Source: Mucilaginibacter terrenus (lineage in GTDB: Bacteria > Bacteroidota > Bacteroidia > Sphingobacteriales > Sphingobacteriaceae). From it: 64,000 nt of DNA. A model generated the notes under the pieces. That model saw only the letters and a list, made by a program, of their open reading frames with translations. It ran no database searches and was not told where the DNA came from. The position numbers and the translations under genes were made by a program. The stretch spans positions 2,294,001 through 2,358,000 of the forward strand of contig NZ_QWDE01000001.1 in NCBI RefSeq assembly GCF_003432065.1, in the 5' to 3' direction. This document shows positions 34,933 to 44,165 of the stretch, piece after piece; position 1 is the stretch's first letter, and every line of letters starts with the position of its first letter.

Positions 34933-36543
34933 ATGGATGCTGCCTGTATCGACTATAAAGAAACCGGGTTCTTTTCCCAGACCGTAATCGATTATCTTAA
35001 CGATGTACCGGAGCTACGGCCGTTTTATAGTTACCGCCCCACTCTAAAAGGTTTTGCAGAACTGTTGGAGAATAAGAAAGTAATCGCAGACAGGAACCTG
35101 CTTGCAGATGTGCTTTCGGAACAGTATTTCAGATCAGCAAAAAGCGGTCTTCCAGCTTTGGATAGCAGCGAACTGGTAGGCACGCAAATAGCACGCTTAA
35201 GATCCCCGGACGCTTTTACCATTACTACAGGCCACCAGCTAAATATATTTACCGGGCCGCTCTATTTCATATACAAGATAGTTACAGCTATTAAACTTTG
35301 CCGTGAATTAAAGGAAGCTTTCCCCGATAAGGACTTTGTTCCGGTTTACTGGATGGCATCAGAAGATCACGATTTCGCAGAGATCAACTATACAAACATC
35401 GGCGGGAAAAAAGTACATTGGTGGTACGAGGCGTCAGGTGCTACCGGCCGTATAAACCCCGACACAATGCGCCAGGCTATAAACCAGTACAAGGGTGTAC
35501 TAGGTATAGATGGACACTCTACTGAGCTGGGTGAGATAGTAGAAACGGCTTATACGCAGTTTGATAAACTCGCTGACGCTACCCGCTACCTGGTAAATGC
35601 CATATTTGGCAGGTACGGCCTGGTGATAATTGATGCAGACGATCACCGGTTAAAAGCGTCCTTTTCCCCTATCATAGAGCGCGATATAATTGAACAAAAC
35701 AGCTTTAAACACATCAGTGCTGCAAACGAAAAGCTGCTTGATCTGGGCGTGCATATACAGGTTAACCCTCGCGAGATCAACTTCTTTTACCTTGGTGATC
35801 AACTTCGCGAACGTATTGTCTTCGAAGACGGCCTCTACAAAGTAATGAACACCGAGATTAGCTTTAGTGAGGCGGAACTTAAACAGGAAATTGCCACATC
35901 GCCGGAGCGTTTTAGCCCTAATGTAGTTATGCGCCCCTTGTACCAGGAGTGCATCTTGCCTAATATTGCTTACATAGGCGGTGGTGCAGAAGTGGTTTAC
36001 TGGCTGGAGTTAAAGGGTAATTTCGACTTCTACAACGTTGATTTCCCGATACTTATCCTACGCAACTCCGGATTGGTAATACCAAAAGAAGCCGCTGCTA
36101 AGATAAAAAGCATGGAACTTTCACCGGCGGACCTGTTCAAAAGTACCGACGAGATAAAAAACAATTGGGTTAAAAAGCATAGCAGCCACGACCTGTCCTT
36201 AAGTGAAGAAATGCGTGAACTGGAGCGTGTGTTTGAGAAGATTAAGCTGCATGCACACAAGGTAGACCCTACCCTGCCGCCCTCTGCCGCAGCTGTTCAG
36301 GCCCGCTTAAAGCATGCTATGGACAACTTTCAGAAAAAGCTTATCAAGGCAGAAAAACGCAATTATCACACTCGTTTAGAACAAATTGAGCATATTAAGG
36401 AAGATCTTTTCCCTAAAAACAGCCTGCAGGAACGTACCGAAAACTTTGGTTTAAGCTTTGTAAAATGGGGTCACCTGTTCATCGAAGAACTCATCCGCAA
36501 CTTTGAGCCGCTCGATTTTAAGTTTACTGTGCTTACCGAATAG
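34933..36543 (+). CDS. bshC: Bacillithiol biosynthesis cysteine-adding enzyme
   Basis: 536 residues. BshC (YllA) landmarks: TGHQLNIFTGPLYFIYKI (about 98-115), PVYWMASEDHDFAEIN (about 136-151), VVMRPLYQECILPNIAYIGG and a C-terminal helical coiled coil (about 420-480) for dimerisation. BshC adds Cys to GlcN-malate, the last step of bacillithiol synthesis; many Bacteroidota use bacillithiol instead of glutathione. BshA and BshB are not in this window. The gene stands 117 bases after rimO without terminator between. Confidence 0.96.
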   Translation: MDAACIDYKETGFFSQTVIDYLNDVPELRPFYSYRPTLKGFAELLENKKVIADRNLLADVLSEQYFRSAKSGLPALDSSELVGTQIARLRSPDAFTITTGHQLNIFTGPLYFIYKIVTAIKLCRELKEAFPDKDFVPVYWMASEDHDFAEINYTNIGGKKVHWWYEASGATGRINPDTMRQAINQYKGVLGIDGHSTELGEIVETAYTQFDKLADATRYLVNAIFGRYGLVIIDADDHRLKASFSPIIERDIIEQNSFKHISAANEKLLDLGVHIQVNPREINFFYLGDQLRERIVFEDGLYKVMNTEISFSEAELKQEIATSPERFSPNVVMRPLYQECILPNIAYIGGGAEVVYWLELKGNFDFYNVDFPILILRNSGLVIPKEAAAKIKSMELSPADLFKSTDEIKNNWVKKHSSHDLSLSEEMRELERVFEKIKLHAHKVDPTLPPSAAAVQARLKHAMDNFQKKLIKAEKRNYHTRLEQIEHIKEDLFPKNSLQERTENFGLSFVKWGHLFIEELIRNFEPLDFKFTVLTE

Positions 36544-36690
36544 TGCCACTTAACGAGCTACCTCGCGTTTAGAATCATATTCCAAAACCTTCAAAAACCA
36601 CATTTTTTTAAATGATTGGTAATTGATTTGCATTCATACGGTAAGATAAGCTTGCAATCGGCAATTTTAACACCATCCACTGTTAACTGC

Positions 36691-36698
36691 TATATTTG
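36691..36698 (+). promoter_or_regulatory. Perfect -7 box close to Ldh-family start codon
   Basis: TATATTTG matches TAnnTTTG at every position and lies only 5 bases before the ATG at 36704. The -33 region is weak (TTTT near 36665). If used, the transcript would start at or next to the ATG. Confidence 0.4.
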
Positions 36699-36703
36699 CG
36701 GGC

Positions 36704-37777
36704 ATGACGGTTAACGAATCTCAGCTGCGCGACTTCACTCAAAATATTTTCTTGGCCATGGGCTGCAGTCATGAACATGCTACTCTTGCGGCTGATGTTC
36801 TCCTGAAATCGGACCTGCGAGGGATAGACTCTCATGGCGTTGCCCGGCTTAGCGGCTACGTTAGACTTTGGGAAAAGAAACGCATCAATGCTTCGCCTGA
36901 TATAAAGATCGTTCATGAGACTGCTACCACCGCAACAATAGACGGCGATGCAGGTCTGGGCCTCGTGGTGGCGCCGTTTGCCATGCAGGTGGCGATAGAC
37001 AAGGCCGCTCAATATGGATCAGGGTGGGTGTCGGTACGTAACTCAAATCATTTCGGCATAGCTGGTTACCATGCCATGATGGCCGTTGAACAGGACATGA
37101 TCGGCTTTGCCATGACCAACGCCAGCCCACTGGTAGCGCCAACCTTCTCTAACGAACGTTTGCTAGGCACCAACCCTATGTGTTACGCCTTCCCTGCCGG
37201 CAAATACCCGCCGGTAATTGTTGATATGGCAACCTCTGCAGCCGCTAACGGCAAACTGGAAATTGCTCAGCGCAGCGGCAAGCCTGTTCCCGAAGGTTGG
37301 GTACAGGATGCTGACGGCAAATACACAACTGATCCGCATGCACTTAAATCAGGTGGCTCGCTCCTCCCCCTTGGCAGCGACCGCGAGCATGGCAGCCACA
37401 AAGGCTTTGGCCTAAGCGCAACCGTTGATATATTGTCCGGTGTACTTTCTGGCGCTGGGTTTGGGCCGTGGGTGCCACCATTCGTAGCTTTCCTTGAGCC
37501 GCCCGTTAATCCGCCTGGCCAGGGTATCGGCCACTTTCTGGGCGCTATGAGGGTAGATGGCTTTCGTCCGGTAGAAGGGTTCAAAAAGGATATGGATACC
37601 TGGATAGAACGGTTTAAATGTGCAAGCACAATTGACGAATCACAAAAAGTGATCATTCCGGGTGAGCCGGAACTGGAAGCAGAAGCTGACCGCAGGATTA
37701 ATGGTATACCGCTGGTTGATGCCGTTGTAAAGGATCTTAATGAATTAGCAGCGAAGTTTGGAATAGCGGGGTTATAA
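36704..37777 (+). CDS. Ldh-family (malate/lactate/ureidoglycolate) dehydrogenase
   Basis: 357 residues, normal family size. LRGIDSHGVARLSGYVRLW (about 43-61) carries the catalytic His, YGSGWVSVRNSNHFGIAGYH (about 104-123) the second conserved His, and LLGTNPMCYAFPAG and the GSHKGFGLSATVDILSGVLSG-type glycine-rich segment complete the NAD(P)H site. The family oxidises 2-hydroxy acids (malate, L-lactate, ureidoglycolate, sulfolactate) with NAD(P); the substrate is not deducible. Monocistronic; the 272-base gap after it is full of repeats. Confidence 0.93.
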   Translation: MTVNESQLRDFTQNIFLAMGCSHEHATLAADVLLKSDLRGIDSHGVARLSGYVRLWEKKRINASPDIKIVHETATTATIDGDAGLGLVVAPFAMQVAIDKAAQYGSGWVSVRNSNHFGIAGYHAMMAVEQDMIGFAMTNASPLVAPTFSNERLLGTNPMCYAFPAGKYPPVIVDMATSAAANGKLEIAQRSGKPVPEGWVQDADGKYTTDPHALKSGGSLLPLGSDREHGSHKGFGLSATVDILSGVLSGAGFGPWVPPFVAFLEPPVNPPGQGIGHFLGAMRVDGFRPVEGFKKDMDTWIERFKCASTIDESQKVIIPGEPELEAEADRRINGIPLVDAVVKDLNELAAKFGIAGL

Positions 37778-37789
37778 TGCCTCTTAAAC

Positions 37790-37887
37790 CGTCATTGCGA
37801 GGTACGAAGCAATCTCATGATACACAACTAAGTACATAGAAGCAAGTCATTAGAAGTTTGGAGATTGCTTCGTACCTCGCAATGACG
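37790..37887. repeat. 27-bp perfect inverted repeat (REP/MITE-like)
   Basis: Left arm 37790-37816 and right arm 37861-37887 are exact reverse complements, beginning CGTCATTGCGAGGTACGAAG on the left, with a 44-base spacer. No ORF or transposase is inside. The form fits a non-autonomous palindromic element or a REP doublet. Confidence 0.9.
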
Positions 37888-37923
37888 TGGTGGATTACGC
37901 CTTATATCAGCCTCTTTATGTCG

Positions 37924-38040
37924 CCGCAGGATCTCTCGGACGACCCTGCGGGCACAGAAATTTCACTACTCTGGTAAACTTGGCATGGTGAGCCTGTTAA
38001 AACATCAGCAAAGCGTACAGGTCTTCGACAAGCTCAGACT
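37924..38040. repeat. Further repeat-like palindromes downstream of Ldh gene
   Basis: A 7-bp stem CCGCAGG (37924-37930) / CCTGCGG (37945-37951), and at 38021-38039 the word GTCTTCGACAAGCTCAGAC, similar to a sequence repeated in many bacterial genomes. No gene is visible between 37778 and 38049. Confidence 0.45.
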
Positions 38041-38049
38041 GACAGAGTA

Positions 38050-40494
38050 CTATTTGCTCTTTATTACTACAGTCGCTGGCGCTAAGCCATCCGCGGTTGC
38101 AGTTAGGGTAATTGTTCCGGCAGTTTCTTTACCTTGTATAATGGCAAGTGCCAGCCCATGAAATGCCTTGCGCCAGTCTGCTTTAAACGGGTCGTGGCTT
38201 ACCGGGTCGCCGTTATCTACAGATGCCATTGAGCCCGGTCCAGCTATTTTAAACTTAACCAGATTGTCCGCATTAGGTACCAGGTTACCTGCTTTATCCA
38301 GGATACGCACGGTAACAAATGACAGGTCCCTTCCATCAGCTTTTATAGCCTTGCGGTCGGCTGTCAGTTCTATTTTAGCAGGCGCACCTGCAGTATGTAT
38401 CTCCTTAGTAAGTACCACCTTCCCGTTCCTGCGCGATATGGCTTTTAGCGTACCAGGCTCAAACTTCAGGCGCCACATTACATGCAGGTCATCACCGGTC
38501 TTCTTCTTTACCCCTATTGATTTTCCGTTGAGGTATAATTCCACTTCATCGGCATTATTGTAATAAGCCCATACGTCTACCGTTTTGCCCTGTGTCCAGT
38601 TCCAGTGCGGGAAGATGTGCAGTACAGGCTTGTCAGTCCACTCGCTTTTATATAGGTAGTAAACGTCTTTAGGGAAGCCCGCAAGGTCTATTACCCCAAA
38701 ATAAGAACTGCGCGATGGCCAGCTGTAAGGCGTCGGTTCGCCCAGGTAATCAAAACCGGTCCAGATGAACATGCCCGATAGCATAGGGTATTTCTTCATC
38801 ACCTTCCAGGTTTCCTCGTGAGTAGATCCCCATGGCGCTGATACGTTGTCATAAGCAGAAACGGTGTTATCAGGATTACCCGTGGTAAATGGCTTATCCC
38901 AGGCTATCGGCCAGCGGCGTACACTGTCCGACGGCATATCGTAGTATCCGCGGGTTTCCAGTGCCGACGTGGTTTCCGTCGCAATGAATTTTTTACCCGG
39001 AAAGCGTTCATGGAAACCAGCGTAATCCTGGTTATGGTAATTGTAACCAATAAGGTCAAGCGCACCCGATGATATCAGTTGGTTGGTTGTAGTTGGGTCG
39101 TTATTCGCGGTGGTGATGGGCCGGGTGGTATCCAGGCTGCGCACAATACCCGCCAGTTCGCGCGTTATGGTACGGCCGGCAGTATCTGTTTTGCTGTACT
39201 GCTCCACAATTTCGTTACCAATGCTCCAAATAAAAACCGAAGGGTGATTACGGTCCCGCTTTACCTGGTCTTCCAGGTCGCGTTTGTGCCATTCGTCCCA
39301 ATACAGGTGATAGTCGTATTTGCTTTTTTTAGCTTTCCACATATCAAACGCTTCATCCATCACAATAAAGCCCATGCGGTCGCAAAGGTCCAGCAGTTCG
39401 GGTGCAGGCGGATTGTGCGATGTGCGGATACCGTTAACACCCATCCCTTTTAGTATCTCTAACTGGCGTTCCAGCGCACGGGTGTTAATAGCAGAACCCA
39501 GCGAACCAAGATCATGGTGATCGCACACGCCCAGTATCTTCATTGGCTTGCCATTTAACGAAAAGCCTTTATCTGCATCAAAATTAAAGTAACGGATACC
39601 AAGTTTTTGGGTATACTCGTCAACTACCACGTTGTTAATCCATACTCTATTTACTACCTTATACAGATATGGCGATGTTACTGACCACAAGTGCGGGTTT
39701 TTAACCGTGAGCGTAGAATTAAATGTAGTTACCGAGTCGATAATTTGTTTGTTGGATGGCACTGTGCCGCCAGAAGAGACCAGCTTATTAGCAGCATCAT
39801 AAATACTAGTGCTTACCGTGTAGGGTTTAAACTTTGCAAGGTTGTGTTTTACAGATACAGCTATTTTTACCGAGGCAGCCGCATCGGTTACTTCGGGCGT
39901 GGTCATGTAGGTTCCCCAGTGGTCAATTGCCGCAGAGGCGCTGGTAGTTACCAGCCAAACGTTGCGGTAAATGCCGCTGCCAGAGTACCAGCGCGAGTTA
40001 GGCTGCTGCGAGTTATCCACCTTCACAGCCACTACATTCACCCCACCAAAGTTAAGGTAAGGCGTAAGATCATACCTGAAAGAGATATAACCGTTTGGCC
40101 GAAAGCCAAGATGGTGGCCGTTTATCCATACATCGCTATGGTGGTAAACACCATCAAAGTCTATATAAACTTTTTTACTTTGCGAGGAAAGTGGCACTGT
40201 AAACGTTTTGCGGTACCAGCCTATACCGCCAGGCAGCGCGCCGCCCTCGGGGCTGGCGGGGTTATCTTTACTAAACGTGCCTTCAATGCTCCAGTCGTGC
40301 GGCAGGCTAAGGTTGCGCCAGTTTTTATCGTTTGCTGATGCTTTATCGGCATTTTTTACATCTCCTAAATGGAATTTCCAGCCTTTATCAAAATCAGCAA
40401 TGGTTCTTGCAGATTGTGCGAATGACTGTACCATTATCAAACTTAGCGCAAGGGTTAGCACCCCTGCTATGCGGGTAGTTAAGAAAGATTTCAT
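38050..40494 (-). CDS. GH2 beta-galactosidase
   Basis: 814 residues with signal peptide (LTLALSLIMVQSFAQ, cleavage about 27). GH2 order: sugar-binding jelly roll (about 30-190), Ig-like (about 195-300), TIM barrel (about 305-600) with the acid/base Glu in FIWSIGNEIVEQYS and the nucleophile Glu in KKFIATETTSALETRG, then DUF4982-like and bacterial Ig-like C-terminal domains (KIELTADRKAIKADGRDLSF). Exported, so it acts on galactosides or related oligosaccharides in the periplasm. A DoxX-like membrane gene lies 30 bases upstream on the same strand. Exact substrate uncertain, since GH2 also covers mannosidases and glucuronidases. Confidence 0.93.
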   Translation of the reverse strand: MKSFLTTRIAGVLTLALSLIMVQSFAQSARTIADFDKGWKFHLGDVKNADKASANDKNWRNLSLPHDWSIEGTFSKDNPASPEGGALPGGIGWYRKTFTVPLSSQSKKVYIDFDGVYHHSDVWINGHHLGFRPNGYISFRYDLTPYLNFGGVNVVAVKVDNSQQPNSRWYSGSGIYRNVWLVTTSASAAIDHWGTYMTTPEVTDAAASVKIAVSVKHNLAKFKPYTVSTSIYDAANKLVSSGGTVPSNKQIIDSVTTFNSTLTVKNPHLWSVTSPYLYKVVNRVWINNVVVDEYTQKLGIRYFNFDADKGFSLNGKPMKILGVCDHHDLGSLGSAINTRALERQLEILKGMGVNGIRTSHNPPAPELLDLCDRMGFIVMDEAFDMWKAKKSKYDYHLYWDEWHKRDLEDQVKRDRNHPSVFIWSIGNEIVEQYSKTDTAGRTITRELAGIVRSLDTTRPITTANNDPTTTNQLISSGALDLIGYNYHNQDYAGFHERFPGKKFIATETTSALETRGYYDMPSDSVRRWPIAWDKPFTTGNPDNTVSAYDNVSAPWGSTHEETWKVMKKYPMLSGMFIWTGFDYLGEPTPYSWPSRSSYFGVIDLAGFPKDVYYLYKSEWTDKPVLHIFPHWNWTQGKTVDVWAYYNNADEVELYLNGKSIGVKKKTGDDLHVMWRLKFEPGTLKAISRRNGKVVLTKEIHTAGAPAKIELTADRKAIKADGRDLSFVTVRILDKAGNLVPNADNLVKFKIAGPGSMASVDNGDPVSHDPFKADWRKAFHGLALAIIQGKETAGTITLTATADGLAPATVVIKSK

Positions 40495-40524
40495 TACAAA
40501 CAGGTTTACCTGTCAAATATACAA

Positions 40525-40923
40525 TTACAGCGCTGGTTTAAAAGCAAATAAGCCGCGGTAATTTCTGCGATAGGCCAGCATTAAAAATATATTAAGCAGG
40601 ATGAGCACCGCTCCCATCAACAGCAGCTGCGGACCAAGAAAAGCATCAAAAAGAAATATATTAAATGTGATGGGGAACAGCATAATCAAAAAAATTGCCG
40701 TATACCGGTTTATTAACAGGCCCAACCCGCAAAGTATCTCAATAATTTTCAGGCACGGAAAAAAGTATTCGGCTCTGTTAAGGGCTGCAAGGTAATTATC
40801 TGCCCTCCTTTCCAGCCCGGGGAAGGTTACTATAAGGTGCAGAAAATGAAAAAAGTAATCGAGGCCAAAAACCAAAAAGGTTAGGCCTAAAAGGATGCGT
40901 GCGAGGGACACCGCTGTTTTCAT
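40525..40923 (-). CDS. DoxX-like small membrane protein
   Basis: 132 residues from the ATG at 40921-40923 (MKTAVSLARILLGLTFLVFG); an upstream in-frame start adds nine residues without clear merit. Four membrane helices at about 6-24, 58-75, 83-101 and 106-122. The ARILLGLTFLVFGLDYFFHF start and the CLKIIEILCGLGLLINRYT segment are typical of DoxX/DUF-type small membrane proteins, whose roles are mostly unknown. Co-directional with the GH2 gene 30 bases downstream. Confidence 0.72.
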   Translation of the reverse strand: MKTAVSLARILLGLTFLVFGLDYFFHFLHLIVTFPGLERRADNYLAALNRAEYFFPCLKIIEILCGLGLLINRYTAIFLIMLFPITFNIFLFDAFLGPQLLLMGAVLILLNIFLMLAYRRNYRGLFAFKPAL

Positions 40924-40990
40924 GATTGTAAAGGTTTGTGTGGTAATCAAATATAGCTAATAAGAATATTAATTACTACAATCTTAAATT

Positions 40991-41015
40991 AAAAAAAGGC
41001 ACCGTTGCCGGTGCC
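40991..41015 (-). terminator. Terminator of the outer-membrane protein gene
   Basis: Perfect stem GGCACCG (40998-41004) / CGGTGCC (41009-41015), 4-base loop; on the minus strand it is followed by seven Ts (40997-40991). It lies 44 bases after the stop of the OMP gene. Confidence 0.88.
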
Positions 41016-41058
41016 CAAATCAAATATATAACCAAGATAAATCTTGCAAAGTAAAGCA

Positions 41059-43911
41059 CTACATACCGCCTGGCGGAGGGCCGCCGGGGCCGGGACCGCC
41101 AGGGCCCGGACCACCCATGCCACCCGGACCTGAAGGCCTCGAACCTGCAAACTTCTGCAGCCGCAAGGTAAACGTCAGCATAAAATAGCGGCCAAGCTTA
41201 TTGGAATTGGTTTGCGTAATGTAACTCCCGCTTGATGTAGTGGTATAACCGGTGTTCTCGTTAAATACATCGTTCACCGCAAACCTAAGCGTACCAACAT
41301 TTCCCTTTAAAAATCTGCGCTCTACATAGGTATTTAAAATGTTGGGATTGGTTGCGCCGGTGTAGCCATAGTAAAGTTGCTTGCTAAAATCATAGCTAAA
41401 TGTCCAGTCCTTAAAGAAATAGTTCTTGCCGGTTAGCTGTAAATTAAGGCTGCTGAATTTATTATTGATATTGGCTTGCGACACCGAGTTGTTTGTACGG
41501 TTAATTGCATAAGTAGCACCGGCTTCTGCATCTATCACATCAGTAATGCTCACCCTGAACCTTGTACCTTGTGACAATACCAGGTTTTTTGCCAGGTTCT
41601 TTTCGGTAGTAAGCGCGTAAGAGTTCTCGTCCACACTGCCTATGTATGATACGTTATTGGCGTAACTGGCATTGCCTATGAAGAACAACGTGTACTTGCG
41701 TTTCTCCCATGGTTTGGCAAACACATAAAAGCCGTTGGCAGCATAATAGCTGTCTGCATTTTGGTAGGTTGTCAATATTGTACCGGCTAGCTTACTGTCA
41801 GGCGCATAAACCCGCGGATAGGTGATGGTAGTGGCCACAATCCTGTCGTTACTTTGCGTAAACGACAGGTTGCTGAAGAAGACGTTACCGCTCTGGAAAT
41901 CAAAATTATTATAGCGGAGTGATAACACGTTGTTGAACTCGGGCTTAAGATCAGGATTGCCTTGTACCGGGTACGACGCGCTGGAGAAATCTATCACCGG
42001 CTGTAGCTGGGTATAAGTTGGCTGCTGGCTGGTGCCGGTATAGTTAAGGCTTATGGATTTGTTCCTGCTGAAGTTGTAAATAAACCGCGCATTTGGCGCA
42101 AAGTTAAACGAGGTGATACGATTAGCGCCCGCATTGGCCGACATGCCTTCCAGAACCGTTGGCTGTGCCACTACGCCCAAAGTATAATTGTACTTCTTAT
42201 CGATAAAACGATAGTTTAGGCCGATACGATTAGTTGTGAATGTATAATTGTAACTGTTGGTAAGCAAGGCGTAATTGTCGCGATCGCCGCTGGTGTTTAA
42301 CGTATCTGTATTCTTATCTGCTGTAGTGTACTGATGTTTATAGCCATATGTAAGTTCGATATAAGATTTTTTAGCGATTGGCTCGAGGTAAGAGAAGTTT
42401 GCACCCACACTATCTGTACGGCTGGCAGTATTAATGAACTGGTAAAGCGGCGCGTTAACGGCACCTGTTACGTTACTGTAAACGGGATTTTGAAACTGGT
42501 CGATATGGTAAGACCCGGCACCGATGTTCACACTAAAGTTGCGGCCCTTTTTAGCAAACCTGTGGTTGTAAAGCAGGTTGCCGCCGTAGTTAGGCGAGGT
42601 AGAATGCAGGTATGTGGTAAAGTCGTACCCGGATATGCTTTGTGAAGCATTAAACAGCGTGTTCGACGCGGTTTGGTTAGTGGTGATGCCAGCATAAGAT
42701 ACCGACGGCGTAAATTTAATGTAGTTGATGGTGTCCGGCTTCCATTCTATGTTAAAGTTAAAGCGATGGTTCAGATTTTCGGTCTGCTGCACGCTGTTCT
42801 GGTTACTGGTTGTAGGGTTGTTTAGTGAGATGTTCTGCTGTATGGTAGTACTGGTGGTATTCACTGTATTATCGGCGAAGCTGTAGCTGCCATAAGCGGT
42901 AATCTTTTTACCCCACGAATCGCGGTAGTTGAACCCCGCACTGCGTGTTGTGGTAATACCGGTACTGTTGTTACCGGCACCACCCGGAGGGCCACCACCA
43001 CCGCGCTGACCACCTCCGCCAGGGCCGCCACCACCGCCAAAACTGAACAGATTAGTATTGGTGTTGTTAAAATTAGCTAACGCCGCCAGTTGGCGATCAT
43101 CGCTAAAGCTGAATACATTGCCGGATGCTACATAGCGGTTCCCCTCTTTACTATTCGGGATGCCCGGGATCATGTCGCGGCCATCACCCACGGTAGCCTG
43201 GCCAAAATAGCCATGATTGCGGCTCGCCTTAATGGTAATGTTCAGCACTTTTTCGGGCTCCCCGGTTTTCACACCGGTGATATTGGCCTGATCGCCGTAA
43301 TCATCAATTACCTGTATGTTCTGCACCGCGTCTGCCGGTAGGTTTTGTGTAGCAGTTTTCACATCACCCCCAAAAAAGTCTTTACCATTCACGCGTACTT
43401 TGCTTACAGTTTTACCTTGCGCGGTAACGTTGCCATCTTTATCTACATCCATGCCTGGCAACTTTTTAATTACATCCTCAACCGGCGCACCGGCACGTAC
43501 CGGGTATGCTGCTGCGTTAAACTCTACGGTATCTTCCTTTAATTTTACCGGGTTAACGTCCGTGATGGTAACGGTATTCAGCATTCGCACATCCGACTTC
43601 AGGATTACTGCCGGAAGTGTGAACGGTGTTTTAGCGTTATCCAGTACGTAACGGCGCTTCAATCCCTGGTAACCTACTGATTGAAATACCATGCTGAACT
43701 GATTGGCCATTACGCTATGGAAAACGAAAGCGCCGTTTACATCGGTAATGGTGGCGCTGCTATCTGTCGCGGTGATTATTTTAACAGTGGTGCCCGGCAA
43801 GGTAACGCCGGTAGAGTCTTTTACTACACCTCTAACATCCCGCCCGGTTTGGGCGAAAGTGCTTAATGTGGTGAGCATGGCGGCTATAAAAAGTAGTTGT
43901 GTAAGCTTCAT
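41059..43911 (-). CDS. Outer-membrane beta-barrel protein with carboxypeptidase-like and plug domains
   Basis: 950 residues from the ATG at 43909-43911 (MKLTQLLFIAAMLTTLSTFAQ, a clean signal peptide). A CarboxypepD_reg-like domain follows (VRGVVKDSTGVTLPGTTVKI), then a plug region (PVEDVIKKLPGMDVDKDGNV) and a long OMP_b-brl beta-barrel. The family looks like TonB-dependent receptors but lacks a recognisable TonB box and SusD partner. Two unusual low-complexity parts: a Gly/Pro/Arg segment at roughly residue 285-310 and a C-terminal tail of about 25 Gly/Pro/Met residues. The gene is divergent from a LytS/LytTR pair, and a tandem repeat lies 57-88 bases upstream of its start. Confidence 0.88.
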   Translation of the reverse strand: MKLTQLLFIAAMLTTLSTFAQTGRDVRGVVKDSTGVTLPGTTVKIITATDSSATITDVNGAFVFHSVMANQFSMVFQSVGYQGLKRRYVLDNAKTPFTLPAVILKSDVRMLNTVTITDVNPVKLKEDTVEFNAAAYPVRAGAPVEDVIKKLPGMDVDKDGNVTAQGKTVSKVRVNGKDFFGGDVKTATQNLPADAVQNIQVIDDYGDQANITGVKTGEPEKVLNITIKASRNHGYFGQATVGDGRDMIPGIPNSKEGNRYVASGNVFSFSDDRQLAALANFNNTNTNLFSFGGGGGPGGGGQRGGGGPPGGAGNNSTGITTTRSAGFNYRDSWGKKITAYGSYSFADNTVNTTSTTIQQNISLNNPTTSNQNSVQQTENLNHRFNFNIEWKPDTINYIKFTPSVSYAGITTNQTASNTLFNASQSISGYDFTTYLHSTSPNYGGNLLYNHRFAKKGRNFSVNIGAGSYHIDQFQNPVYSNVTGAVNAPLYQFINTASRTDSVGANFSYLEPIAKKSYIELTYGYKHQYTTADKNTDTLNTSGDRDNYALLTNSYNYTFTTNRIGLNYRFIDKKYNYTLGVVAQPTVLEGMSANAGANRITSFNFAPNARFIYNFSRNKSISLNYTGTSQQPTYTQLQPVIDFSSASYPVQGNPDLKPEFNNVLSLRYNNFDFQSGNVFFSNLSFTQSNDRIVATTITYPRVYAPDSKLAGTILTTYQNADSYYAANGFYVFAKPWEKRKYTLFFIGNASYANNVSYIGSVDENSYALTTEKNLAKNLVLSQGTRFRVSITDVIDAEAGATYAINRTNNSVSQANINNKFSSLNLQLTGKNYFFKDWTFSYDFSKQLYYGYTGATNPNILNTYVERRFLKGNVGTLRFAVNDVFNENTGYTTTSSGSYITQTNSNKLGRYFMLTFTLRLQKFAGSRPSGPGGMGGPGPGGPGPGGPPPGGM

Positions 43912-43967
43912 ATCTATTTGAATGATGTGCAAAACAACCCTATGCAAACATGATAAAAAAACAGAAT

Positions 43968-43999
43968 AGACAGGCAGGTAATGCATGCAGACAGGCAGG
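43968..43999. promoter_or_regulatory. Tandem 11-bp repeat, candidate LytTR binding site
   Basis: AGACAGGCAGG occurs at 43968-43978 and 43989-43999, identical and exactly 21 bp apart. LytTR-family regulators bind two direct repeats about 9 bp long whose starts are about 21-22 bp apart. A LytTR regulator is encoded divergently at 45239-46018. The site lies 57 bases upstream of the outer-membrane protein start. Confidence 0.5.
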
Positions 44000-44165
44000 C
44001 GTTTTTAGTCGGTGAAAAGGTGTTTGGAACAACATGCCGGGCAATTACCTGTTCGTCGGCCAGGATGGTCTCTCTGTCGGTAATAACCCGTAATCCGCAG
44101 ATTTTTAACGAGTGTATACCACTATCGTAAGTATAATTGTAAATTCAGAAGATAATTAATATCAA

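Noticed and set aside
39691..40338. 215-codon plus-strand frame
   Set aside because: Antisense to the GH2 gene, with unnatural residue composition; a shadow of its codon usage.
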